64,000 nucleotides of DNA from Solwaraspora sp. WMMD791 (GCF_029581195.1 NZ_CP120737.1:3821001-3885000); one strand, 5' to 3'. Positions 48,459 through 57,120 are shown, counted from the first letter of the stretch. Numbers and translations: made by a program. Notes: a model not told the origin generated them from the letters alone.

Positions 48459-49175
48459 TCAGCTCTCGCTGGTCGCCTCGTGCAGGTTCTTCACCACGTT
48501 CGGGTCGACCGGCACGCCGGGACCCATCGTGGTGGTCAGCACGACCTTGCGCAGGTACTTGCCCTTGGCGGCGGACGGCTTGGCCCGCAGCACCTCGTCC
48601 AGTACGGCGGCGTAGTTGTCGATCAGCTGCGCCTCACCGAACGAGGCCTTGCCGATGATCAGGTGCAGGTTGGAGTGCTTGTCCACCCGGAAGGTGATCT
48701 TGCCGCCCTTGATGTCGGCGACGGCCTTGGTCACGTCCATCGTGACGGTGCCGGTCTTCGGGTTCGGCATCAGGCCGCGCGGGCCCAGGATCCGCGCGAT
48801 CCGGCCGATCTTCGCCATCTGGTCCGGAGTGGCGATCGCCGCGTCGAAGTCCAGCCAGCCACCCTGGATCCGGGCGACCAGCTCATCCGTACCGACCTCG
48901 TCGGCACCGGCCGCGACGGCCTCCTCCGCCTTCGCGCCGGCGGCGAAGACGATCACCCGGGCGGTCTTGCCCGTGCCGTGCGGCAGGTTGACCGTGCCGC
49001 GCACCATCTGGTCCGCCTTACGCGGGTCGACGCCGAGGCGCATGGCGACCTCGACCGTGGCGTCGAACTTGACGGCGCTCGTCTCCTTGGCCAGCTTGAC
49101 CGCCTCGGCCGGGGTGTACAGCCTCGTCCGGTCGATCTGCTCGGTGGCCTTGCGGTAGCTCTTGCTGCGCTGCAT
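48459..49175 (-). CDS. rplA: 50S ribosomal protein L1
   Basis: 238-aa L1-stalk protein that moves with the E-site tRNA. Signatures: [36 protein letters not shown] and [19 protein letters not shown]1 represses the L11-L1 message in other bacteria. Confidence 0.98.
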   Translation of the reverse strand: MQRSKSYRKATEQIDRTRLYTPAEAVKLAKETSAVKFDATVEVAMRLGVDPRKADQMVRGTVNLPHGTGKTARVIVFAAGAKAEEAVAAGADEVGTDELVARIQGGWLDFDAAIATPDQMAKIGRIARILGPRGLMPNPKTGTVTMDVTKAVADIKGGKITFRVDKHSNLHLIIGKASFGEAQLIDNYAAVLDEVLRAKPSAAKGKYLRKVVLTTTMGPGVPVDPNVVKNLHEATSES

Positions 49176-49303
49176 GTGTTTCTGCTCCTGTGGTCACTGG
49201 CGGGCCGCGCGTCGCGCGTACCCTCCCACGATGGTGACGGCCGATGTCCGGCCGTTCGATTTCGGTTCAGCGTCGGTGACCCGCGTCGGCGCGGGTCAGC
49301 GGC

Positions 49304-49735
49304 TCATTCCTTGACGGTGATGCCCATCGACCGGGCAGTCCCGGCGATGATCTTCTCCGCCTGTTCGACGCTGTTGGCGTTGAGGTCGGCCATCTTCTTC
49401 TCGGCGATCTCGCGCAGCTGCGCGCCGGTCACCGAGCCGACCTTGGTGGTGTGCGGCACCCCGGAGCCCTTCGGGATACCGGCGGCCTTGAGCAGCAGCC
49501 GGGCCGCCGGCGGGGTCTTCAGCACGAAGGTGAAGGTCCGGTCCTCGTACACGCTGATCTCAGCCGGGACGATGTCGCCCCGCTGCGATTCGGTCTGCGC
49601 GTTGTAGGACTTGCAGAACTCCATGATGTTCACGCCGTGCTGGCCGAGTGCCGGGCCGACCGGCGGCGCCGGGGTGGCCTGGCCCGCCGGCAACTGCAGC
49701 GTGAACGTCTTGACGAGCTTCTTCTTCGGAGGCAT
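49304..49735 (-). CDS. rplK: 50S ribosomal protein L11
   Basis: 143-aa protein of the GTPase centre, target region of thiopeptides. Begins [22 protein letters not shown], with [19 protein letters not shown] (Pro-rich thiopeptide-contact loop intact) and the C-terminal [20 protein letters not shown]. Confidence 0.98.
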   Translation of the reverse strand: MPPKKKLVKTFTLQLPAGQATPAPPVGPALGQHGVNIMEFCKSYNAQTESQRGDIVPAEISVYEDRTFTFVLKTPPAARLLLKAAGIPKGSGVPHTTKVGSVTGAQLREIAEKKMADLNANSVEQAEKIIAGTARSMGITVKE

Positions 49736-49865
49736 GTCACTTCCTGGGGCTTGATCCGGTGGTCCGCACCGGATCTGCTGGACGTCACCGGAGGTGACAA
49801 CCCCTCCGGCGCGGGCTGGCGGACCCCCGGCACGCGCGCACGGTCAGGCGCGGCCCGGGGCCGAC

Positions 49866-49894
49866 GTTATACGGTAGCGCAAACGACGCGGCAA
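49866..49894 (-). promoter_or_regulatory. Promoter of rplKA
   Basis: Minus strand: -35 TTGCCG (49889-49894), 17-nt spacer, -10 TATAAC (49866-49871), between nusG and rplK. It gives a ~125-nt leader. Confidence 0.7.
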
Positions 49895-49935
49895 CCCCAC
49901 GTCGGGTCGCCGCGTCGGCGGACAGCGATGGTGGA

Positions 49936-50676
49936 TCAGATCTTGGCGACCTGGTTGAAGTTCAGCTCCACCGGGGTCTCCCGGCCGAAGATGGAGACCA
50001 GCACCTTCAGCTTCTGCTGATCGGCGTTGATCTCGCTGATCGTGGCCGGCAGCGAGGCGAACGCGCCGTCGGTGACGGTGACCGAGTCGCCGACCTCGAA
50101 GTCCAGCACCTTGATCTCGGCCTTGGCCTTCTTCGGCTCGGTGGCGACGGCCGGGGCCAGCCACTTGAGCACCTCGTTGAGCGACAGCGGCGCCGGTCGG
50201 TCGGCCCGGTCGGTCGCCCCGACGAAGCCGGTGACCCCGGGGGTGTTGCGCACGCAGGAGTACGACTCCGGCGTCAGGTCCATCCGGACCAGGATGTAGC
50301 CGGGGAAGACCTTGTTCTGCACCTGGAGGCGCTTGCCGTTCTTGACCTCGACCTCTTCGCGGGTGGGCACCTCCACCTGGAAGATGAACTCCTCCATGTC
50401 GAGGCTGCTGATCCGGGTCTCGAGGTTGGTCTTGACCTTGTTCTCGTAGCCGGCGTAGGAGTGGACCACGTACCAGTCACCCGGGGCGTAGCGCAGCTTC
50501 TGCCGCAGCTCGGCCACCGCGTCGAACTCTTCGTCGTCCGCCTCGACAGCGGGCTCGTCCGCCTCGGCGGCGGGGACCGATGGTGCGCTGGCGGCCTCAA
50601 CCGACTCATCAGCCGCCGCCGTTGCCACCGTCGACTGGTCGTCGGTAACGCCGGCGGTCTCGTCGTACTCAGGCAC
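49936..50676 (-). CDS. nusG: Transcription termination/antitermination factor NusG
   Basis: 246 aa. The first ~62 residues are an acidic, Ala-rich extension. The NGN domain follows ([41 protein letters not shown]), which binds RNA polymerase. The KOW domain ([21 protein letters not shown] to NFNQVAKI) contacts Rho or S10. It follows secE after 21 nt. Confidence 0.97.
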   Translation of the reverse strand: MPEYDETAGVTDDQSTVATAAADESVEAASAPSVPAAEADEPAVEADDEEFDAVAELRQKLRYAPGDWYVVHSYAGYENKVKTNLETRISSLDMEEFIFQVEVPTREEVEVKNGKRLQVQNKVFPGYILVRMDLTPESYSCVRNTPGVTGFVGATDRADRPAPLSLNEVLKWLAPAVATEPKKAKAEIKVLDFEVGDSVTVTDGAFASLPATISEINADQQKLKVLVSIFGRETPVELNFNQVAKI

Positions 50677-50697
50677 GCTTGCTCACTTCCGTCACTC

Positions 50698-51090
50698 TCA
50701 GCTGGGGTTACCGAATACCCACAGCACACCCTTGGCGAACGCGAAGTCCAGCCCGGCCACGATGGTCAGCATGACCGCGATGAACACGACGACGACGGCG
50801 GTGTAGGTCAGCAACTCTTTCCGAGTCGGCCAGATGACCTTACGCAGTTCGGCGACCACTTCGCGGATGAACCGGATGATCCGGCCAAAAAAGCCCACAC
50901 GGGCCTCGGACTTGGCCTTCGGACGACCGTCCGCCGACTCGGCCTTCGCCTTGGACCGGGTGGCCGTGCCACCCCGCGCTACCGGCTCGTCGTCATCGAC
51001 GTCGTCGTCCGTAACGGACGTCTCGTCGAACGCCTCGTCCTCGGGGCGGTCGTCCGCGGCGTCATCGCCACGCCGGTTCCTCTCGGCCAT
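50698..51090 (-). CDS. secE: Preprotein translocase subunit SecE
   Basis: 130-aa partner of SecY. The N-terminal ~70 residues are acidic and low in complexity; then comes the conserved amphipathic helix and membrane anchor FIREVVAELRKVIWPTRKEL and TYTAVVVVFIAVMLTIVAGL. The ATG at 51090 was chosen because GGAGGG lies 4 nt before it, so the in-frame start at 51132 is not needed. Confidence 0.95.
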   Translation of the reverse strand: MAERNRRGDDAADDRPEDEAFDETSVTDDDVDDDEPVARGGTATRSKAKAESADGRPKAKSEARVGFFGRIIRFIREVVAELRKVIWPTRKELLTYTAVVVVFIAVMLTIVAGLDFAFAKGVLWVFGNPS

Positions 51091-51227
51091 CTCGCCCTCC
51101 GTCGCGGTGGTGGGGGTCACGCGCCAGGTCAAGCACGTGATGCATCGTGCACGCCGGCCATTCCCCTTGCGGGACGGCCGCCAACGGGGACGGCAGCCGA
51201 CCCACCGGGTCGGTCAGGCCTTAGGCG

Positions 51228-51300
<73 letters not shown>

Positions 51301-51385
51301 GTGCGGGTCGGGAAACCCTGGCCATTCCTGCCCGGTGAACCACCCATGCAGGACTGAACAGGGGTCACGAACCCCACGGCGGACC

Positions 51386-51415
51386 AGTGTACGGGTAGAG
51401 CGACCACTTTCCCAA
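51386..51415 (-). promoter_or_regulatory. Promoter of tRNA-Trp-secE-nusG
   Basis: Minus strand: -35 TTGGGA (51410-51415), 18-nt spacer, -10 TACACT (51386-51391), about 85 nt before the tRNA. Confidence 0.6.
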
Positions 51416-51469
51416 CCGGTACCGCACCGCAAGGTGCGCGAGCCGTCGCCGGCCGCACACCACAGGGCC

Positions 51470-51862
51470 TCAGTCCCTGGTACGGACCAGCGCCCGCGCC
51501 TGGCTGAGTACCTTCTCGCCGGCGCACACCGCAGTGACATCGATCCTGGTCAGACCCGCCTCGGTGGCACCCTTGACCACCCCGGTGACCTCGATCTCGG
51601 TGCCGTCGTCGGTGTCCGGCACCACCACCGGGCGGGTGAACCGCACACTGAACTCGACCACCGCGTCCGGGCCACCGGCCCACGTCGCCACCGCCCGGGC
51701 CGCCAGCGCCATGGTGAACATGCCGTGGCCGATCACCCCGGGCAGGCCCACCCCGGTGGCGAACCGGTCGCTCCAGTGGATCGGGTTGAAGTCACCGGAG
51801 GCACCCGCGTACCGCACCAGGTCGGCCCGGGTCACCGTGAACCGCTGCGCCGGTAGTTGCAT
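51470..51862 (-). CDS. MaoC-like (R)-hydratase, HadB-type
   Basis: 130-aa single hot-dog protein with the hydratase-2 catalytic signature SGDFNPIHWSD (Asp and His) and GVIGHGMF. In mycobacteria the gene at this exact place (between rpmG and tRNA-Trp) is hadB, catalytic subunit of the fatty-acid synthase II dehydratase. This organism probably lacks mycolic acids, so the role is likely general (3R)-hydroxyacyl dehydration. It follows the HadA-like gene by one base. Confidence 0.88.
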   Translation of the reverse strand: MQLPAQRFTVTRADLVRYAGASGDFNPIHWSDRFATGVGLPGVIGHGMFTMALAARAVATWAGGPDAVVEFSVRFTRPVVVPDTDDGTEIEVTGVVKGATEAGLTRIDVTAVCAGEKVLSQARALVRTRD

Positions 51863-51863
51863 C

Positions 51864-52310
51864 TCAGCTCTCCCCCCGCACGACCAGCTTCATCCAGGCG
51901 GTGACCACCGGATCGCCGGCCACCGTCGCCACCTCGGTCCGGACGGTGAGGAAGTCGTGACCGCCACGCGACATGACCTCCTCGATCACGTCGGTGCAGA
52001 CCAGCTCGTCCCCGGCGACCACCGGCCGGACGTACTGGAAGCGCTGGTCGCCGTGCACCACACGGCTGTAGTCCACGCCCAGGTCGGGATCGGACACGAC
52101 CCGTTCGGAGGACGACATCGTGATCACGATGGGGAACGTCGGCGGCGCGACCACGTCCGGATAGCCGGCCTCACGCCCGGCAGCCGGATCATGATGGATC
52201 GGATCGGTGGCACCGACAGCGGTGGCGAACTCGCGGATCTTCTCCCGGCCCACCAGGTAGGAGGGGCCGGGCGGATAGCTACGGCCGACGACGGACGGGT
52301 CCATGGGCAT
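51864..52310 (-). CDS. MaoC N-terminal-type hydratase subunit, HadA-like
   Basis: 148-aa hot-dog protein of the FAS1-like/MaoC N-terminal dehydratase family: SYLVGREKIREFATAVGATDPIHHD, then VVAPPTFPIVI, and HGDQRFQYVRPVVAGDEL. The Asp/His pair of the catalytic hydratase motif is incomplete, as in HadA, which provides the substrate-binding half of the HadAB heterodimer. Starts with MPMDPS; the second Met is an equal choice. Confidence 0.85.
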   Translation of the reverse strand: MPMDPSVVGRSYPPGPSYLVGREKIREFATAVGATDPIHHDPAAGREAGYPDVVAPPTFPIVITMSSSERVVSDPDLGVDYSRVVHGDQRFQYVRPVVAGDELVCTDVIEEVMSRGGHDFLTVRTEVATVAGDPVVTAWMKLVVRGES

Positions 52311-52366
52311 GGCCAGAACCTACCCGGTGGACCCGCCGTGACGACGTGCGGCCCGATCGGGACCGG

Positions 52367-52534
52367 TCAGCGGGTCTCGCGGTGCAGCGTGTGCTTGCCG
52401 TCCCGGGGGCAGAACTTCTTAAGCTCGATGCGGTCCGGGTCGTTACGACGGTTCTTCCGCGTGATGTAGTTGCGCTCCTTGCACTCCACACACGCCAAAG
52501 TGATCTTCGGACGGACGTCGGTCGCCTTGGCCAC
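52367..52534 (-). CDS. rpmG: 50S ribosomal protein L33
   Basis: 55-aa L33 with GTG start at 52534 ([20 protein letters not shown]) and end [17 protein letters not shown]. The first Cys pair (ACVEC) is that of zinc-binding L33, but the second pair reads C-P-R-D, so one zinc ligand is replaced by Asp. It lies upstream of the HadA-like gene, as in mycobacteria. Confidence 0.93.
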   Translation of the reverse strand: MAKATDVRPKITLACVECKERNYITRKNRRNDPDRIELKKFCPRDGKHTLHRETR

Positions 52535-52665
52535 GGCGGGGTGCCTTCCTCGCTATCGGAACAACTACAACGTGCCAGCGTAGCCGGAGCGAACGCGGAC
52601 ATGCAAAGCGGGCGCCAACGGCGCCCCCTGTACTTCACGCACCGGCCTCACCGGGAAGCCGACCG

Positions 52666-52738
52666 TAGCGGTGGCCGGACTTGAACCGGCGACACAACGA
52701 TTATGAGCCGTTTGCTCTACCACCTGAGCTACACCGCC
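52666..52738 (-). tRNA. tRNA-Met (CAT, elongator type)
   Basis: 73 nt on the minus strand: acceptor GGCGGTG/CACCGCT (first pair G-U), anticodon loop CTCATAA, T arm GCCGG TTCAAGT CCGGC. It pairs at position 1-72, so it does not have the mismatch of initiator tRNA. No CCA encoded. Confidence 0.95.
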
Positions 52739-52763
52739 GTGACGGGTCCAAAGGAACCCACTG

Positions 52764-52836
52764 AGCCCCCTTACGGAATCGAACCGTAGACCTTCTCCTT
52801 ACCATGGAGACGCTCTGCCGACTGAGCTAAGGGGGC
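52764..52836 (-). tRNA. tRNA-Thr (GGT)
   Basis: 73 nt on the minus strand: acceptor GCCCCCT/AGGGGGC, anticodon stem TCTCC/GGAGA with loop ATGGTAA (GGT). T arm with GGTTCGATT. It lies 25 nt ahead of tRNA-Met on the same transcript. Confidence 0.96.
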
Positions 52837-52873
52837 CTGCCACACACCACCCGGGGGCGGATGCGCACGGGTA

Positions 52874-52901
52874 AGAGTACACGTACCCGCCCGCCAGGTG
52901 A
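52874..52901 (-). promoter_or_regulatory. Possible promoter of tRNA-Thr/tRNA-Met
   Basis: Minus strand: -10 TACTCT (52874-52879), with a weak TCACCT at -35 position after 16 nt. It sits ~38 nt before tRNA-Thr. Confidence 0.4.
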
Positions 52902-52932
52902 AATCAGCTCCCCCCGTACCCGGATCTGCAGG

Positions 52933-55458
52933 TCAGGGCACGGCCCGCAGCCGACGGACCTCGCTGGACTGCAGCGTCTCCGGGTCGGCCTGGGCCTCGT
53001 ACCAGGCCGCCAACCGCTCGTACGGCAGCGGCCGGCTGAACAGGAAGCCCTGGCCGACCTGGCAGCCGATGTCCTGGAGCAGCTCCAGCGTGAGCTCGCT
53101 CTCCACGCCCTCGGCGACCACGGTCAGCCCGAACTGCTGCGACAGGGTCACCACCGCGTTGACGATGGCCAGATCGCCGGGGTCGGTCGCCATCCCCTGG
53201 ACGAACGAACGGTCGACCTTGACCTCGTGCACCGGCAGCCGCCGCAGATGGGCCAACGACGTGTAGCCGGTGCCGAAGTCGTCCACCGACAGGCGCACCC
53301 CCAGGTCACGCAGCCGGCGCAGGGACGGCATCGGACGGTCGGTGCCGTCGAGCACCCCCGCCTCGGCGATCTCCAGGGTCAGCAGCTCCGGTGACACCTG
53401 CTGCTCCTCGAGCAACGCCCGGACCAGCTCGGGGAACTCCGGATCGGTCAGGGTACGGGCGGAGAGGTTCACCGCCACCGGCAGTGGCTGCTGACCGATC
53501 TGCCACTCCCGGCTGCGCCGCAGCCCCTCCCGCAGCACGAACTCGGTCAACCGGCCGAGCTGGCCGGTGTGTTCGGCGACCGCCACGAAGTCCTCCGGCG
53601 CGACCGACCCGTGCGTCGGATGCTCCCAGCGGGTCAGGCACTCGACGCCGACCAGCCGGCGACCGTGCAGCGTCACCTTCGGCTGGTAGTAGACCTCCAG
53701 CTGCGCCTCGTCCAGCGCCGTCCGAAGGTCGCCGGCGAGCCCGAGCCGGCGGACCGACCGGGACTCCAGGGCCGGGTTGAACAGCTGGACCCCGCCGGGG
53801 ATCGACTTCGCCGCCGTCGCCGCCAGATCCGCCCGCTGCAGCAGCGTCGCCGCGTCAGAGCCGTGGTCCGGATGCACCGCCACCCCGGCGACGGTGTCGA
53901 CGTCCAGGGTCAGCGCACCGAAGACCATCTGGTCGCGGATCTGGTCACGCAGCTCGGTGGCCAACTGCACGGCCGCCTCGATGCTCTCCATCCGGAGCGT
54001 GACGACGAACTCGTCGCCGCCACTGCGACCGATCAGGGCCGACGACGGCGCCTGGGCCCGCAGCCGGCGGGCGACCTCGACGAGGACCTTGTCCCCGGCG
54101 GCATGCCCGAGGGACTCGTTGACCTGGCGCAGGCCGTCGACATCGAAGAGCAGGACCGCGACGACCTCACCCGGTGCCCGGATGGCCACCGACTCGTCGA
54201 GAGCCGCGGTCAGCCGGCGACGGTTGGCCAGCCGGGTCAGCCCGTCATGGGCCGCGTCGTAGCGCAGCCGGTCGACCAGCCGGGAGTTCTCCACCGCGAC
54301 CGCAGCGTGCCCGGCGATGGCCTCCAGCAGGGTGACGTCGCCCGGCACGAAATGCGCGGAGTCGCCGAGCCGGCCACTGACCTCGAGGCAGCCGATCACC
54401 AACGAGCCGGCCCGCAGTGGCACGACGACGGCGTCCTTGGTCCCCCATTCCCGCAGCGCGTCACCGAAGGGGCTGTCGCCGAACTTCCCGCCGACGGCGA
54501 GCGACACACCGGTGGTGAACACGTGTTCCCGCAGCACGTGCGGTGCGCCGGCCGTGTCGACCAGGCCCTGCCCATCCGCGGTCGCGGAGAGCAGCACCTC
54601 CGGATAGCGGCCCTGTTTCGGCAGCCACAGTGTCGCGTACTCGGCCTGTAGGACTTCGCGGACCCGTTTGAGCAGGACATCGGAGATCGTGCCGTCGTGC
54701 GGAGTGTCGGCGATCGCCCTGGTCAACGCATAGATCTCGGACAGGGTCCGATTCTGGCGCAGCGACTGGGCATAGGAGCGGTACGCCAGCACGAAGGAGG
54801 TGATCAGGGCGACCAGCAGCACCAGAGCCCACTGGCTCTGTGCGAGCAGGATCAGGACCACCAGGCCGAAGGTCGTGTTGATGAACGCGACGATGAGGCC
54901 GGGGACGGTCGTGGTGGTGATCTCCCTGGTGGACAGCCGGCCCTGGACCAGAGTGATCACCACGAGGACGGCCACCAACGTGATGATCTGGTTGGCCGCC
55001 ATCGCGCCCACCAGCGTCAGCCAGGTACGCGGCTGCGCGGCTTCGAGCACCTTGGCGTTCACCACTATCGCCGTGGCGATCGCGGTGCCCGCAGCCACGT
55101 TCGCCACGTTGAACCACAACTTGACGGGCGGCTGCCGGCGCATCATGTGGCCCACGATCGCCGCGATGACGCGCCCGAGAATCAAGGTCAGCGGCGGGAG
55201 AAAGAACAAACCCAGAAGGAAAGGAATCTCACCGATGTTCAGGGTGAACGACTGCCGACGCACCTCGAAGAGAAGGAGCGTCGCATGCGCAGCAACGAAC
55301 AGCCCGAGAAAAAGGAGCCCGAGAAGCCAGTCACCGGTTGGGGCCGGGTGACTGAGGCCTATGGCCACAGAAATAAGGACCGCCGTCAGAGCGAGTGGGC
55401 CGGTTACGTACCATGCCCGCTCCGACGAATGCCGCCCCGCAGCCTGTGGCCTAGGCAC
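52933..55458 (-). CDS. Membrane GAF-GGDEF-EAL cyclic-di-GMP signalling protein
   Basis: 841 aa. Residues ~15-230 contain several membrane helices (an MHYT/MASE-like sensor, family not named). A GAF-like domain spans ~250-395. The GGDEF domain (~400-560) has an intact GGDEF at 480-484 but no RxxD inhibitory site. In the EAL domain (~575-825) the signature is E606-C-L. The other catalytic residues are all present: Asn664, Glu696, Asp726-Asp727 in DDFGTG, Lys747, Glu783 in EGVE and Gln803. It could therefore make or degrade c-di-GMP. A short exported-peptide gene lies 26 nt upstream. Confidence 0.93.
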   Translation of the reverse strand: MPRPQAAGRHSSERAWYVTGPLALTAVLISVAIGLSHPAPTGDWLLGLLFLGLFVAAHATLLLFEVRRQSFTLNIGEIPFLLGLFFLPPLTLILGRVIAAIVGHMMRRQPPVKLWFNVANVAAGTAIATAIVVNAKVLEAAQPRTWLTLVGAMAANQIITLVAVLVVITLVQGRLSTREITTTTVPGLIVAFINTTFGLVVLILLAQSQWALVLLVALITSFVLAYRSYAQSLRQNRTLSEIYALTRAIADTPHDGTISDVLLKRVREVLQAEYATLWLPKQGRYPEVLLSATADGQGLVDTAGAPHVLREHVFTTGVSLAVGGKFGDSPFGDALREWGTKDAVVVPLRAGSLVIGCLEVSGRLGDSAHFVPGDVTLLEAIAGHAAVAVENSRLVDRLRYDAAHDGLTRLANRRRLTAALDESVAIRAPGEVVAVLLFDVDGLRQVNESLGHAAGDKVLVEVARRLRAQAPSSALIGRSGGDEFVVTLRMESIEAAVQLATELRDQIRDQMVFGALTLDVDTVAGVAVHPDHGSDAATLLQRADLAATAAKSIPGGVQLFNPALESRSVRRLGLAGDLRTALDEAQLEVYYQPKVTLHGRRLVGVECLTRWEHPTHGSVAPEDFVAVAEHTGQLGRLTEFVLREGLRRSREWQIGQQPLPVAVNLSARTLTDPEFPELVRALLEEQQVSPELLTLEIAEAGVLDGTDRPMPSLRRLRDLGVRLSVDDFGTGYTSLAHLRRLPVHEVKVDRSFVQGMATDPGDLAIVNAVVTLSQQFGLTVVAEGVESELTLELLQDIGCQVGQGFLFSRPLPYERLAAWYEAQADPETLQSSEVRRLRAVP

Positions 55459-55484
55459 TCGACTCCCTCGATGTCAGGTCCAGT

Positions 55485-55700
55485 TCAGTTCCAACTGAAG
55501 TCGAAGAGTGAGACCGGCGCATCGATCGAGTCGTTGTAGTCAAGCTTGTCCACCGGCAAGACCACCGGCACATCGTCACCGACCGTGACCCAGGCGTGAG
55601 CGGCCTGGGCAGCGGTCCCCGTGGTGAACGAGACAGCAATCCCTAGTGCGACGACCGCGACGACCCTGCCGAGCCGGCGGCCCATCGTGTGTCCACGCAT
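55485..55700 (-). CDS. Small exported peptide, unknown function
   Basis: 71 aa starting at an ATG with GGGAG ~9 nt before it. Residues 1-~34 look like a signal peptide: basic MRGHTMGRRLGR, hydrophobic VVAVVALGIAVSF, then TAAQAAHA with a probable AxA cleavage site. The mature ~37 residues (WVTVGDDVPVVLPVDKLDYN...LFDFSWN) are acidic, lack Cys, and match no family known to me. Its position 26 nt before the c-di-GMP gene suggests a shared transcript. An in-frame start upstream at 55769 is less likely. Confidence 0.65.
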   Translation of the reverse strand: MRGHTMGRRLGRVVAVVALGIAVSFTTGTAAQAAHAWVTVGDDVPVVLPVDKLDYNDSIDAPVSLFDFSWN

Positions 55701-56275
55701 GTTACAGACTCCCGTCCAAGGAGGCGAATGACTTACGCGATTGAGGGGCAGAGACTGATGGTGCCACACCGGACGGCACCAAGGGTAGGTTGACGCGGTC
55801 GGCCTGCACCTTCAGCACCGCCCATCCTAGCCAATCGGACGAGGAGAACCTTAGCGGCGGCTTTCCTCGGGGGCATTCGTCCCGTCGCAGGTCAGGCTGG
55901 CCGCTGGTAGATAACTCCGGGTTGGCGTGGACGTCACGGCATTGCCACGATCAGTACCGTAAACGGTGGCGGAGTCAAGGGAAGTGAGCACTTTGCGTCG
56001 ACCGACATGTCGGATTTAATCTGATTCAGTAAAAGAAGTATTTATCACGTAATTTATACGACTATTAACTGAGATGCAGGTACGCAGGTCGAACCAGTGG
56101 CACCATCGACACGCCCTGTCGCCAGTTCTCGACGCTAAGCCCTAGGGGCAACTCAGCAGGGGCTCTTTCGGTTACAGCTCGGTGACGGCGGCTACTCGTC
56201 GGTTCGGAAATCGCAGCCCGAACGGCACGATGAGCCCGAAACCGACACCAGGCCCCTCGTCGGCCAGCGGATTGC
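55701..56275. other. Non-coding region with AT-rich stretch
   Basis: 575 bp without a supported gene. From the peptide gene outwards it holds a ~250-nt leader, a promoter (55951-55978), a 12-bp palindrome CCGACATGTCGG (56002-56013) and an AT-rich stretch at 56012-56073 unlike the rest of the window. Beyond it, to 56275, nothing is recognised. Confidence 0.5.
55951..55978 (-). promoter_or_regulatory. Promoter upstream of the exported peptide and c-di-GMP gene
   Basis: Minus strand: -35 TTGACT (55973-55978), 16-nt spacer, -10 TACTGA (55951-55956). It would give an untranslated leader of ~245 nt before the peptide gene. Confidence 0.55.
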
Positions 56276-56726
56276 GTGGACCTGTCACGCCGCGCTGCAT
56301 CGGCCAGGTCCGTCCAGCTCACCGGAAACCGAGTGACGGCCGGGACCTGGCCGCCGTGCGCGTGTCTGCTCGCTGGTCTGGACACCCCGACACTCCGGAT
56401 ACTCGCCGGCATCACACCGACCCGAGGCAACGAGAGCGACGAGCTATGCCGCTGGCTCGAGACGCGCTCACGGAACTCTCCCTGCCCTACCACCGGGAAG
56501 GGAGCCGGGCAGGCGACGAGGAAGCCCTGAGGGTCATGGCTCACCGGCTGCTCGCCGGGGCCATCGGACCGCGTGACCTCACATCCTGGGCGTACGGCTT
56601 CACCACCCACGAGGGCACCCCCTGGCCGCCGAGCTGATCAACCTTGACAACGCCTACGAGTACGTGGACGCGATCCACGAGGGGCACCGGCAACCCAAAG
56701 GCGATCGACGCAGCTGTCACCGCTGA
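56276..56726 (+). pseudogene. Decayed gene with at least two frameshifts
   Basis: Three successive segments in different frames read as one protein. About 56330-56440: VTAGTWPPCACLLAGLDTPTLRILAG. Then 56446-56622: ARDALTELSLPYHREGSR, DEEALRVMAHRLLAG and GPRDLTSWAYGFTTHEGTP. Then 56624-56726: LAAELINLDNAYEYVDAIHE followed by GHRQPKGDRRSCHR and a TGA. The breaks fall near 56440-56470 and at a run of five C near 56614-56618. The joined text resembles small conserved actinomycete proteins of unknown function. It is adjacent to tRNA-Tyr. Confidence 0.6.
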
Positions 56727-56841
56727 GGATGGCCTTTCGGCTGCCTCGCCGGTCCAGGAACGCGACCCCGACTTGCACCCACGAACGCCGTAGACGGCTG
56801 GATCCGGCTGGACCGGGCGGGACGCCGCGCTGCCCGTACGA

Positions 56842-56881
56842 CAACAGCCCTTGACCTGTTGGTGCAGGTCAAGGGCTGTTG
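56842..56881 (-). terminator. Terminator hairpin after tRNA-Tyr
   Basis: CAACAGCCCTTGACCTG (56842-56858) and 56865-56881 form a perfect 17-bp stem with a 6-nt loop, 10 nt beyond the tRNA 3' end. Confidence 0.8.
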
Positions 56882-56891
56882 GTGCGCCTGG

Positions 56892-56972
56892 TGGCGGGTA
56901 GAGGATTCGAACCTCTGTAGCTTTCGCGACGGATTTACAGTCCGCTCCCATTGGCCGCTCGGGCAACCCGCC
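56892..56972 (-). tRNA. tRNA-Tyr (GTA)
   Basis: 81-nt class II tRNA with a long variable arm; acceptor GGCGGGT/ACCCGCC, anticodon loop CTGTAAA (GTA), T arm AGAGG TTCGAAT CCTCT. No CCA encoded. A possible promoter (-10 TATCCT, complement of 57010-57015) lies ~40 nt upstream. Confidence 0.97.
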
Positions 56973-57120
56973 AGGGCGTGCCGCCTCGGCACGCGAGGCA
57001 ACGCAGGAAAGGATAGCGGCATCACCGGGCGTTCCCGCAACCGGGTACGGTCGGCGGGAGTCCACCGCTCGGCCACGTCCGAGCCACCGTCCAGACCCGC
57101 ACTGGCAGGAGCAGATCATC

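Noticed and set aside
55701-55950. Riboswitch (c-di-GMP or c-di-AMP type) in the leader of the exported peptide
   Set aside because: The core sequences of the GEMM and ydaO classes could not be found by eye on the minus strand.
55790-55987. Small plus-strand open frame of 65 codons
   Set aside because: No ribosome-binding site, no homology-like pattern, and it overlaps the minus-strand promoter and leader of the exported peptide.
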